Below, in pieces: positions 1 to 7,495 of a DNA stretch of 9,747 bases. The position numbers were made by a program, and so were the translations under genes. Positions within the stretch are counted from its first letter, which is position 1, and every line of letters begins with the position of its first letter. Below the pieces are notes generated by a model. The model worked only from the letters and a program-made list of their open reading frames with translations. It had not been told where the DNA came from and did not search any database. This DNA is from JALXCG01 sp026991065 [NCBI: Gemmatimonadota bacterium] (GTDB lineage Bacteria; GCA-2686955), in contig JALXCG010000878.1 in NCBI GenBank assembly GCA_026991065.1, positions 1-9,747 of the forward strand, written 5' to 3'.

Positions 1-260
1 CCCCCTCTTCTCCTCACGGTGGCGAACCCATGAGTGGTAAGCAGCGTGTTCCTTTTTTAGGAGCCCGCGCGTGCTGTCAGGGGGAAGGGAGGCGGGGGGA
101 GACGGATGCACCCACGAAGGTCACGAGCGAGGGGCCGCAGCCTCTGCTCGCTACATAAGGCGAACGCCGAGATGATCGCACGGCGTGCTCCGCAGGGGGT
201 TCCCGGCGTCCAGCACCAGTCCCGTCGAACGTTTCGGTCTCGTCTGGGAGTCAACGACTC
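1..260. other. Left-edge region without a convincing gene
   Basis: No supported gene. A plus-strand frame is open from the left edge to TAA 156-158 with an ATG at 30, but its composition is Gly/Arg-rich with no ribosome site. A T6 run (53-58) after a very weak 4-bp stem (24-27 with 48-51) might end an upstream transcript. AGCGAG (126-131) and CTCGCT (147-152) form a 6-bp inverted repeat. The promoter of the propeller gene must lie here or further left, but no clear -35/-10 pair is visible. Confidence 0.4.
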
Positions 261-1631
261 ATGCGTATTCTTCCTGTCATCGCTCTTGGATTGCTTTCCA
301 CGGGCGCCTTTGCCCAGTACAACTGGCACCCCTCACTGACCAACGCCGACACCGGTGGTACCACCCCGTGGGGTCGAGTGCATTTCGACCCGAGCAACGC
401 GAATGTAATCTGGGCGGCTACCACCGAGGTCCCGGATCCTTTTGCCACTGATCCATTGCCGCCGGCCAATGGCCTCTGGAAGACCACCGATGGTGGAGCC
501 TCCTGGACGCAGATCAACAGCGGCGATTTCCTGCCGGAATACCATGTGCTGGATTTCGCCATTGCCGCTTCCAGCCCCAACACGGTCTACGCGGGGACGC
601 TGGAGCACGGTGTGTTCAAGACCACCGACGGTGGCGCGACTTGGTTTACCGTGAACAATGGTCTGGGCTTCCCCAACGCTGACTGGGGTGCGGGCGCGAT
701 CGTTGTCGATCCCTCCAACCCCGACAACGTCTACGTTTCGGTGGCCCAGCTCGGCAATATCGACATCTTTTCACCCTCGCCGGATCACCCCGGGTTCTTC
801 TACTCGCATGACGGCGGCGCCAATTGGACCAAGAACAACAACGGCCTGCCGCCGACTTCCGACAGCTTCGCCGATCTGCTTTCGAACACCGGTGTGGCCG
901 CATCGCTGGTGATCCCCTCCAACGAGACGTCGACCATCTATGCCGCCATCCTCAAGGTGGAAGCCAACGGCAAGCTGCTCTTCGGCAAGAAGGCCAAAGC
1001 GCGGGTTCTGGTTTACAAGAACACCACCAGCGGAACCGGTTCCTGGGTCGGTGTTTCCGACGGCTTGCCGAGCATCGAGCAGGATGACAGCGGTTTCGGC
1101 TCCGTGTTGCGTTATGCTGCTGCCGGCGGCGTGCTGATGGTCGAGGCGGTTCCCGGCGGCCATGTGCTATTCCTCTCCACGCTCGGTTACTCGGGCGAGG
1201 TGCTGCTGGGTGATGAGCCCGGATTCAACCAGGCGCGCGGTGTCTATGCACTCGCTCCGGGAGCCACCTCCTGGATTCCGCGCAACACCGGTCTGCCGGT
1301 CGTCAACGATCCCGAGAACATCGATGCGATCAATGCCGGTCCGGTGGCGATCATGCCGAACAACCCCTATACCCTGCTGACCGGTATCTATGGTGCGGAA
1401 GCCATGATGCCGGGCTCGACCAAGGTCTGGGCGACCGTGAATGCCGGTGACCCATGGATGATGAACTGGGGCGACACCGGTCTTGAGACCTCCCCGACTC
1501 AGGGACATCCCGAAGCCAACGCGACCTTTATCGAGATCAGCCGTCAGGGCAACCGGGTCGCCGCGGCGATCGCTTGGAGCGGCAACGATCTGGGTGACGA
1601 GTCGGACGACGGCATCTACCTCCTGCCGTAA
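261..1631 (+). CDS. Secreted Asp-box (BNR/sialidase-like) beta-propeller protein
   Basis: 456 residues. The ATG is preceded by GGGAG with a 10-base spacer. Residues 1-19 form a classical signal peptide (short basic start, hydrophobic core, Ala-Phe-Ala before Gln19), so the product is exported. Three Asp boxes of the form S/T-x-D-x-G-x-x-W are visible around D77-W82, D123-W128 and D184-W189. Five copies of a strand motif resembling DPSNPxxVYAGT occur near residues 41-54, 100-113, 147-161, 216-230 and 363-376. Together these give the blade pattern of a BNR/Ycf48/sortilin-like propeller. Such folds occur in glycosidases, photosystem assembly factors and many secreted proteins of unknown function. 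I see no sialidase FRIP/RIP arginine motif, so enzymatic activity should not be assumed. It has no C-terminal sorting domain, membrane anchor or dockerin and ends right after the last strand (GIYLLP). It appears monocistronic, with its own terminator. Fold assignment is fairly certain; function is unknown. Confidence 0.85.
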   Translation: MRILPVIALGLLSTGAFAQYNWHPSLTNADTGGTTPWGRVHFDPSNANVIWAATTEVPDPFATDPLPPANGLWKTTDGGASWTQINSGDFLPEYHVLDFAIAASSPNTVYAGTLEHGVFKTTDGGATWFTVNNGLGFPNADWGAGAIVVDPSNPDNVYVSVAQLGNIDIFSPSPDHPGFFYSHDGGANWTKNNNGLPPTSDSFADLLSNTGVAASLVIPSNETSTIYAAILKVEANGKLLFGKKAKARVLVYKNTTSGTGSWVGVSDGLPSIEQDDSGFGSVLRYAAAGGVLMVEAVPGGHVLFLSTLGYSGEVLLGDEPGFNQARGVYALAPGATSWIPRNTGLPVVNDPENIDAINAGPVAIMPNNPYTLLTGIYGAEAMMPGSTKVWATVNAGDPWMMNWGDTGLETSPTQGHPEANATFIEISRQGNRVAAAIAWSGNDLGDESDDGIYLLP

Positions 1632-1661
1632 CTTCGCCGGCTCCGTGAGCCTGTTCTGCTG

Positions 1662-1691
1662 CCCCGGTCGCGCCGCGCGCGGCCGGGGTTT
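1662..1691 (+). terminator. Rho-independent terminator of the propeller gene
   Basis: An almost perfect 12-bp GC stem (1662-1673 with 1677-1688, one G-T wobble, CGC loop) starts 30 bases after the propeller stop codon and is followed on the plus strand by TTTCTATT. The T-rich tail faces the plus direction. On the minus strand the hairpin lies just beyond the amidase stop codon (1692-1694) but no T run follows it, so it would work less well for that gene. Confidence 0.75.
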
Positions 1692-4184
1692 CTATTGCTC
1701 CCGAATGTTTGGACCCCGGCCTGGAAGCCATGGCCGAAAAAGCTGTCCGTGTGCATTCGCCGCCAGCGGAAGCATCCCGTCCAGAAGCAGCAGGGAACCG
1801 CCTTCATCGGTCACGATCCCGCCGCGAGATTCAGGATCATTCCCGCCTTCGTCCGCAAGTGCTTCCCGGCGCCACCAGTTGGACACCGCCGGATCCGCCG
1901 GAACTGCCGCGGCGACTGCCACGACCGGCCGCGCATCGGTGGCCGCGGATCTTCCCTCGCCCCGCAGATAGCGCACCACGGCGCGGAACAGCGCCCACGC
2001 TTCCTGGCGCTGAATCGATGGCTCAAGGAGCGCACTGCAGGACGATTCGCCCGTTGTCTCCGTTCCTGCGCCGGGGAGGTGAACAACGACCGCCGGCCCA
2101 GCCGTCATCAGCAGCGTGAAGTCGCTAGCATCCACCGATTCGCCGCCGACCCGCGCCCAGGCACCGGCCTCTTCTGCCAGCAGATAGGCCGCCCGGCGCC
2201 CATTGGCACTCGACGGATAGTGATGGATCCGCACCGGCCCGCCGACCAGATCGTGGCGCAGCGTGAGAAAGAGCGTGGCCGGGTGATCTCCCTCCTGGAG
2301 CACACGATCGACGCCAGAAAGTGCTTGCCATGGTTTTTCGCGGGTCAATTGAACTGTTGCTCCGGCTCGCCGCAAATAGTCTGCCAGGAACCGACCGACC
2401 GCGAGGTTGAGATCCGCCTCCCGCTCGCCGCAGCGGCCCACCCGGCCGCTCTCATCGCCCCCCAAGGCCGGGTCGATCACGATCTTGGCCCCCATCAGCT
2501 CCGCCGCGATGGGGCGCAACCGGCAGAGAATCTCGTCGGTTCTTTGATCACCGGCCGGGGCCGGCACAGAGCAAGCAAATGCCGCGTAGCCACCCGCTCG
2601 AACACGAAGCTCCGCCGTGCCACGGCCTGTGCTTCCGCCCGCGTCGCCGCCCTTTCCGCCGCTGTCCCTGTCGCCATCCCGGCTTCCGTGCTCGTCTCCG
2701 CCGCCCAGTAGCGCGCGCCCCAGGCGGTCGGTTCTGCTCACCGCATCACCCAGCGCTACCCACGCTCCCGGCAACCCCTTTCCGTCGGCCACGACATGCA
2801 CCGAGAGTGGCAAGCCCGCGGCGCCCGGCTCCCGCACCGGCAGCATCTCCCGGAGCACCACCTTCCCCGCGCTGCCGGCCCGCGCTTCGATGTGCACCTC
2901 ATCCGCATCCGCGAGCGGTTGCACCCAGGCACGGGCGACACCGTTCCGGGTGCGAGTCGGACCGTCGACGATTCTTCCGCCCTCGACGCGCAGTGTGATC
3001 TCGCTGCCATCGGCGACCGCATCCCCCTGGGCAGTGCGTGCGTTCAGCAGCAGCGGCACCGCCGGCCCGCCTTGCAGCAGAGGTTGTGGCAGCACCGCGC
3101 TCACCCGCTCCACCGCCGCCTCCACCCACAACGGTTGCTCCAGCGTGGGGGTCGCATTGCCGCGTTGATTGCGCGCGCTCACTCTGAGCAGATGCGGTCC
3201 CGGCGTCAACCAGGGCGTCTCCGGTTCCGCCGCAATCCGCTCCCCGAAGACCGAATGAGCCAGCGGCCGTGCATCCAACTCAACCCGCACGCTTTGTGGA
3301 TCGAGCGCCGGACCGCCGTGGGCCAGGAACTCTACCTGTGGCAGTCCTGATTCCGGCGTCAGCCGCAGCTGGCGGGGAGCGCCCGCCGTGGACCTTACTG
3401 CGCCCGCCTCGGTCTCCACGTCTGTTTTCTGTCTCGGCGCCGTCGGCACCAGTCGCAATGTCGGCAGACCGCGCTGCAGATAGTCCAGAATCCCTAGAAA
3501 ATAGGCTTCCGCTTCCAGCCTCTGAGCTGCCGGATCGCGCAGTCGCTGCCCCATCCCACGGCTGGTCAGGTAGCTCGCCTCGCCGAGCACCGCGGTCCCC
3601 GGATTGCGTCGCAGCACCAGATAGTTCCCCGCTCGCAAAAGGGGCGGATCCGGCAGATTCAGTGCCGACGCCAAATGCTGCTGAATCCGCACCGCGGCAT
3701 CCCGCGATGGGCCTGGATCCGCCAGCCGGTGATAGACCTCCGTGCGATTGAACTTCCCCACTTTTCCCGGTCGGCTGTTGTGATGGATCGAAACGAAAAG
3801 ATCGGGCTTGAGCGCCGCCGTGCGCGCCACCCGCTCGAGCAGATCACGCCGCACACTCCCGCCGCCATCTTCCGCCAACAGATCCTCATCCCGTTCCCGC
3901 GTTAATGTCACCCGCGCCCCTTCCGCGCGCAGCAGCCGCGCCAACTCCAGTGCGACCCCCAAGTTGACATCCGCCTCGCGCGTCCCATCCGCCGCCACTG
4001 CCCCCGCAAAACGCCCGCCGTGCCCCGGATCGAGCATCACCAGTCGCCCGGCCAAACGGCCGTCCGGTGCCGGAATCGCCTCCTCCAGGGAACCTTGATA
4101 GGGCCGCTGCCGCCCCGCGCAACCAGCCAGAAAGAGAAGCAGCAGCGCGGCAAGAAACGAGCGACCTGAACAGAGAAAACGCAC
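1692..4184 (-). CDS. Lipoprotein with tandem Amidase_3 domains (second one degenerate)
   Basis: 830 residues from a GTG at 4182-4184. I chose this start because GGAGG (4193-4197, minus) sits 8 bases upstream and a lipoprotein signal follows at once: basic N-end, leucine-rich core, lipobox L19-A-G-C22. Residues 47-238 form an N-acetylmuramoyl-L-alanine amidase (Amidase_3), which cuts the bond between MurNAc and the stem peptide. The zinc/catalytic set is complete: H55 in DPGHGG, E70 in TREAD, H134 in SIHHN, E202 in GEAS. Residues 275-355 and 360-450 look like Ig-like beta modules, followed by a possible carboxypeptidase-regulatory-like module at 455-545 interrupted by a Gly/Asp-rich linker (494-522). 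Residues 565-740 repeat the amidase pattern, but the equivalents of H55, H134 and E202 are L574, R643 and H702; only E589 remains. The last 90 residues are low complexity. The gene is alone on its strand here. The first domain is confidently called; the role of the second is inferred. Confidence 0.88.
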   Translation of the reverse strand: MRFLCSGRSFLAALLLLFLAGCAGRQRPYQGSLEEAIPAPDGRLAGRLVMLDPGHGGRFAGAVAADGTREADVNLGVALELARLLRAEGARVTLTRERDEDLLAEDGGGSVRRDLLERVARTAALKPDLFVSIHHNSRPGKVGKFNRTEVYHRLADPGPSRDAAVRIQQHLASALNLPDPPLLRAGNYLVLRRNPGTAVLGEASYLTSRGMGQRLRDPAAQRLEAEAYFLGILDYLQRGLPTLRLVPTAPRQKTDVETEAGAVRSTAGAPRQLRLTPESGLPQVEFLAHGGPALDPQSVRVELDARPLAHSVFGERIAAEPETPWLTPGPHLLRVSARNQRGNATPTLEQPLWVEAAVERVSAVLPQPLLQGGPAVPLLLNARTAQGDAVADGSEITLRVEGGRIVDGPTRTRNGVARAWVQPLADADEVHIEARAGSAGKVVLREMLPVREPGAAGLPLSVHVVADGKGLPGAWVALGDAVSRTDRLGRALLGGGDEHGSRDGDRDSGGKGGDAGGSTGRGTAELRVRAGGYAAFACSVPAPAGDQRTDEILCRLRPIAAELMGAKIVIDPALGGDESGRVGRCGEREADLNLAVGRFLADYLRRAGATVQLTREKPWQALSGVDRVLQEGDHPATLFLTLRHDLVGGPVRIHHYPSSANGRRAAYLLAEEAGAWARVGGESVDASDFTLLMTAGPAVVVHLPGAGTETTGESSCSALLEPSIQRQEAWALFRAVVRYLRGEGRSAATDARPVVAVAAAVPADPAVSNWWRREALADEGGNDPESRGGIVTDEGGSLLLLDGMLPLAANAHGQLFRPWLPGRGPNIREQ

Positions 4185-4192
4185 AACGCCTA

Positions 4193-4197
4193 CCTCC
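4193..4197 (-). promoter_or_regulatory. Shine-Dalgarno deciding the GTG start of the tandem amidase
   Basis: GGAGG on the minus strand lies 8 bases before GTG 4184. The open frame continues 35 codons further upstream to an ATG at 4289, but that extension is arginine/serine-rich, has no ribosome site and would bury the lipoprotein signal. The GTG start is therefore preferred. Confidence 0.75.
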
Positions 4198-4345
4198 ACC
4201 AGTGGCGGCAAAGATCGCGACCCGTGGTACGGGCCATCCGAACGGCGGCGCAGTTGACCGTCGCACCATTGCAACGCTCTGCTCCGCACCTCATCAGTCC
4301 ACGCCCCAGAGGTTAGCCTGATCGAACCGCGCGCGAACCCCCCTC

Positions 4346-4374
4346 TTGCTCTTCCGTCCCACTCTCCCTATCTT
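4346..4374 (+). promoter_or_regulatory. Sigma-70-like promoter of the CoA-transferase gene
   Basis: TTGCTC (4346-4351) and TATCTT (4369-4374) are separated by exactly 17 bases, placing transcription start near 4381 and leaving a leader of about 43 bases before the ATG at 4424. It lies in the 239-bp divergent region between the tandem amidase and the CoA-transferase gene. I found no equally good promoter on the minus strand for the amidase. The assignment rests on consensus match and position only. Confidence 0.5.
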
Positions 4375-4423
4375 GCGGATGCGCCCGCAGTGCGCCCTTC
4401 CGATCCCCTCAAGAAGAGACCCC

Positions 4424-5287
4424 ATGAGATCAGTAGCTCCGCCAGACAAAGTCATCTCTCTCACCGAATCAGTCGCCATGGTTCGCCGCGGAGCGCGCCT
4501 TGCTTTGGGCGGTGTGCAGATGGCACGCCGCCCCTTCGGTTGGGTGCGGCAGGTGCTCAACAGCGATCTCCGCGACCTCGAAATCATCACCCACTCCGTG
4601 AGCATCGACACCGATCTGCTGATCGCTGATGGGCGAGTTGCCGCTCTGCGCTATCAGCCGCCGGTGAAGAGCACCCTGGGACCGCCGCCCTCTCTGGTCA
4701 GGGTGGAGCAGGACGGCAGCGTGCGGATCCTGCGGGAAACCGGCGCCACCCTTGCCAGCGGCCTCCGCGCCGCGCTCGCCGGCATGGCCTTCTTTCCTCT
4801 GCGCCATACCGACCTGGGCGATGTCGATCGGTCCCGCCCCGATCTTGTGATCATGGACTGTCCCTACACCGGCGCGCCGGTGGTCGCCATTCCGCCGTTG
4901 CCGGTCGATATCGCCGTAATCCATGTCAACGCCGCCGAGCGTTCGGGCCGCTCCCGGATCAACGCCGCCGTTGGCCTGGATCAAGAGATGGCCCTGGCCG
5001 CCAAACGCACCATCGTCATTGCCGAAGAGATCGTCGATGATGTCGGATCCGCCGGTTTGCGGATCGCCGCCAAGCATGTTGATGCCGTGGTCGAACTGCC
5101 CTATGGCGCTTTTCCATCGGCCTGTCTGCCGAGCTACAAGTGGGATCTCAGCTACGTGCTCTCCTACTATGACGCGGTTCGTGAAGGGCAGTTTCAGGCG
5201 TTTCGCGAGACCTTGACGCAGCCCTCCTACGATCAGTTCCTGGCCCAGGCGCGCAATCGCCAGGGGCTGCGCGCCGAAACGCCGTAG
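4424..5287 (+). CDS. CoA-transferase subunit A (glutaconate CoA-transferase GctA-like)
   Basis: 287 residues. The frame stays open upstream to a TTG at 4346, but I chose ATG 4424: AAGAAGAG at 4411-4418 is a modest ribosome site 5 bases away, and the 4346 start would coincide with the promoter. The protein follows family I CoA-transferase alpha subunits throughout. Near the N-terminus is the signature VISLTESVAMV followed by a Gly-rich ALGG turn (27-30). Later come a DLVIMDCPYTG region (140-150), VDIAVIHVNAA (161-171), TIVIAEEIV (196-204) and DAVVELPYGAFPSAC (220-234). The last three match the pattern of GctA of glutaconate CoA-transferase. In this family CoA is moved between carboxylic acids through an enzyme-glutamate thioester, and that glutamate is on the beta subunit. 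No beta subunit follows: the next plus-strand gene is an amidase 153 bases on. The substrate cannot be told from sequence. The product is cytoplasmic. Confidence 0.85.
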   Translation: MRSVAPPDKVISLTESVAMVRRGARLALGGVQMARRPFGWVRQVLNSDLRDLEIITHSVSIDTDLLIADGRVAALRYQPPVKSTLGPPPSLVRVEQDGSVRILRETGATLASGLRAALAGMAFFPLRHTDLGDVDRSRPDLVIMDCPYTGAPVVAIPPLPVDIAVIHVNAAERSGRSRINAAVGLDQEMALAAKRTIVIAEEIVDDVGSAGLRIAAKHVDAVVELPYGAFPSACLPSYKWDLSYVLSYYDAVREGQFQAFRETLTQPSYDQFLAQARNRQGLRAETP

Positions 5288-5350
5288 CGGCGGCCGCGAG
5301 CCGCGCACCACGAGCCGGAAGATCGGGCTGTTTCCGGCGCGTAAGTTCGC

Positions 5351-5356
5351 TATGCT
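5351..5356 (+). promoter_or_regulatory. Possible -10 box upstream of the AmiC-type amidase
   Basis: TATGCT is a fair -10 match in the 5288-5440 gap. No good TTGACA-like box lies 16-18 bases upstream (sequence there is around CTGTTTC), so this is a weak candidate. It would give a leader of about 80 bases to the ATG at 5441. Confidence 0.25.
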
Positions 5357-5440
5357 CCCGGGGCCGGAGATGGCGCATTCTCCCCCCGGAGCGGGGCGGG
5401 AATTGGTCGGTTGCCGTTGCCATCCCGTGCTTACGATGCG

Positions 5441-7348
5441 ATGCCGAGAACCACCACTCATCCCGATTGGGCACTGCCTCGCCGCAGTTCTTGTGTTGAC
5501 CCGCAAGGTGCCGGCGCGCCGCCCGGCGCCCCCGGCGTTGGGGTGGCCACAGCTTCGCGCTCGACGGAGCGCCGCCGCGCAGGGCAATGCCGAGCGGGTG
5601 TTTTTCTCGGGCTGATGGCGCTGCTCCTGCTGTCCGCACTGCTGCCGCGGCCCGCCCTCGCGGTGCCCGGGAGTGCGGAGCGCGCCTACGCCAAGGCCCG
5701 CGATCGTTACCATCGCAATCTCAAACACCCGCGCGAGAACACCCCGCGCAATTGGGAGCGGGCGATCGCTCTGTTTCGCGATGTAGCGACTCGGTATCCC
5801 TCCTCGCACTGGGCTGCCGACGCGCTCTACTCGATCGGCCTCAGCTACGAGCAGAAGGGAGACCAGAAGCAGGCCGCCGCCGCATTCGAGGCGATGGCCA
5901 AGGCCTATCCTGAATCGCGCCTGGCGGACGACGCGCTGCTGATTGCCGCCACCAAGCGGCTGCAACTGCAGCAATCGGCGGGGGCCGAGGCGGACCTTTT
6001 GCGCGTCGTGCGGCAGTATGCGCAGGGCGACATGTACCCGCGTGCCCGCGATCGTCTGGTTGATTTCTATCGAGAAAGGCGGGACGGCGACGGCGCCGAG
6101 CAGCTGCTGGCGCTGCTGCGCAAGAATGGCGACGACAGCGCGGCCCGCAAGAATCTGTCCCTGGTGATCAAAGAGGTGCGCGCGGCAGAACCAGCGAGCG
6201 ACGACCCGCTCCTGGAACAGCGCCTGGGCAGCGAGCCGGACGGCAAAGTTGATGTGGTCGGCCAGGGTGAAAGCTGGTTGCGAGCAGCCGGGCGGCCCTA
6301 TGTAAAGGAACTCAAGACCTGGTCGGCTTCACGTTCCACCAGAGTGGTGATCGGGCTGTCGGAGGCGGTGCATTTTACCCACAATCGGTTGGCGCACCCC
6401 GACCGCATCTACATCGATCTGCAGAAAGCGGTGGCGTATGATCAGGGGGCACTGCTCAATGTCGATGACGGCACGCTCAGCACCGCCCGGGCGTCGCAGT
6501 TCGACCCGCAGACTGCGCGCATTGTTTTGCAGCCCGCGTCCGCGACGGTGGAATACAGCGTCTTCGAACTGAGCAATCCACCGCGCATTGTGGTTGATCT
6601 GCGCCGCGAGAGCGAAGCTGAACTGCGCTACGCCCTGCCGGTGGGTACCCAGTCTCTGGCTCAGGAGTTGGGACTGCGCGCCCATCGGATCGCGATCGAT
6701 CCAGGGCATGGTGGGCATGATCCCGGCGCGATCGGCCCCGGCGGCTTGCGGGAGAAGGATGTGACCCTGAGCGTGGCAAAGGCGCTCAAAAAGCTGCTCG
6801 ATGCCGAGGGCACTTTTGAGACTTTTCTGACCCGCGACGACGATCGCTTTGTTGCTTTGGAAAAACGCACCGCTTTGGCCAATCAGCGCGGTGCGGATCT
6901 ATTCATCTCGATCCATTTCAATGCTCACACCAAGCGCTCCCGGGCGGGCTACGAAACTTACTACCTGGCCATGGCGCAGAATGATGAAGCACGGGCCGTG
7001 GCGGCCATGGAAAACGCGGTCTCCATGAAGAATCTCCACGACCTGAAAGGGTTGGTGGATGGCATTCTGCGAACCGCGCATCGCGACGAAAGTCGGCGCC
7101 TGGCGCAGTCGGTGCAGGCTTCGCTGGCGCACGGCATGAAGGGGAATGATCGCGGCGTGAAACGGGCGGGGTTCGTGGTCCTGGTGGGGGCCGACATGCC
7201 GGCGGTGCTGGCGGAGTGCGGGTTCATCACAAATCCGCAGGAGGGGGGACGCCTGCGGCGGCCGGAGACCATTGCCCAACTCGCCCACTGTTTATACGAC
7301 GGCATTGTCGATTACGCACGTGATCTGACTGTGCTCAGCGAGAAGTGA
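5441..7348 (+). CDS. AmiC-type N-acetylmuramoyl-L-alanine amidase (TPR-AMIN-Amidase_3)
   Basis: 635 residues from ATG 5441. The start is uncertain: TTG 5411, GTG 5543 and ATG 5615 are in frame and none has a clear ribosome site. GTG 5543 would give the most normal signal peptide length. A basic stretch (RRR) followed by a leucine-rich core and a PALA cleavage site (about residues 53-74) makes it periplasmic. Residues 80-240 contain TPR-like helices (Y-x-x-A-x-x-x-F repeats) of the BamD/YbgF style. About 287-388 is an AMIN domain, which in AmiC binds the envelope or septum. About 416-630 is Amidase_3, with all zinc/catalytic residues present: H423 in DPGHGG, E438 in REKD, H492 in SIHFN, E592 in AECGF. 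Between H492 and E592 lies a helical insertion (about 505-555) at the place where AmiB/AmiC enzymes carry their autoinhibitory helix. It hydrolyses the MurNAc-L-alanine amide bond, probably during cell separation. It likely heads the plus-strand run ending at 8580. Confidence 0.9.
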   Translation: MPRTTTHPDWALPRRSSCVDPQGAGAPPGAPGVGVATASRSTERRRAGQCRAGVFLGLMALLLLSALLPRPALAVPGSAERAYAKARDRYHRNLKHPRENTPRNWERAIALFRDVATRYPSSHWAADALYSIGLSYEQKGDQKQAAAAFEAMAKAYPESRLADDALLIAATKRLQLQQSAGAEADLLRVVRQYAQGDMYPRARDRLVDFYRERRDGDGAEQLLALLRKNGDDSAARKNLSLVIKEVRAAEPASDDPLLEQRLGSEPDGKVDVVGQGESWLRAAGRPYVKELKTWSASRSTRVVIGLSEAVHFTHNRLAHPDRIYIDLQKAVAYDQGALLNVDDGTLSTARASQFDPQTARIVLQPASATVEYSVFELSNPPRIVVDLRRESEAELRYALPVGTQSLAQELGLRAHRIAIDPGHGGHDPGAIGPGGLREKDVTLSVAKALKKLLDAEGTFETFLTRDDDRFVALEKRTALANQRGADLFISIHFNAHTKRSRAGYETYYLAMAQNDEARAVAAMENAVSMKNLHDLKGLVDGILRTAHRDESRRLAQSVQASLAHGMKGNDRGVKRAGFVVLVGADMPAVLAECGFITNPQEGGRLRRPETIAQLAHCLYDGIVDYARDLTVLSEK

Positions 7349-7364
7349 GGCGTGATGAGTATTT

Positions 7365-7384
7365 GCGTGCGGTGCCCCGCACGC
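7365..7384 (+). repeat. Perfect inverted repeat in the gap after the AmiC-type gene
   Basis: GCGTGCGG and CCGCACGC form an 8-bp perfect stem with a TGCC loop (9 bp if the flanking T-G wobble is counted), 17 bases after the amidase stop codon. No T run follows, so it is not a standard intrinsic terminator. It lies between TTGCGT (7363-7368, overlapping) and TAGGAT (7387-7392, 18-base spacing), a weak promoter-like pair, so it could instead be an operator or an RNA-stabilising hairpin. A second, weaker 5-bp hairpin (7400-7404 with 7413-7417) follows. Function is unproven. Confidence 0.45.
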
Positions 7385-7495
7385 GTTAGGATCCCCCCGG
7401 CGCAAGTGAAAGTGCGCGCCTGATCCGCCAATCCGGCTGTTCCAGATAATGCCGGCAATGAACCAGAGTTGCGGCTGGAAGCGAAGAAGTGGTCG

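Noticed and set aside
30-158. Plus-strand open frame from ATG 30 (42 codons), open to the left edge
   Set aside because: Gly/Arg/Glu-rich composition, no ribosome site and no recognisable domain; probably chance in GC-rich DNA, though the tail of an upstream gene cannot be excluded.
1695-2711. Plus-strand open frame (338 codons) opposite the tandem amidase
   Set aside because: Shadow of the amidase gene, in which zinc motifs and a lipobox are readable; the plus-strand translation has no coherent domain.
5289-5305. GCGGC/GCCGC inverted repeat after the CoA-transferase gene as a terminator
   Set aside because: Only about 5 bp of stem and no following T run.
4469-5974. Long minus-strand open frame (501 codons) opposite the CoA-transferase and amidase genes
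   Set aside because: It is the antisense shadow of two well-supported plus-strand genes; its translation is low complexity with no domain, and long antisense frames are expected at this GC content.
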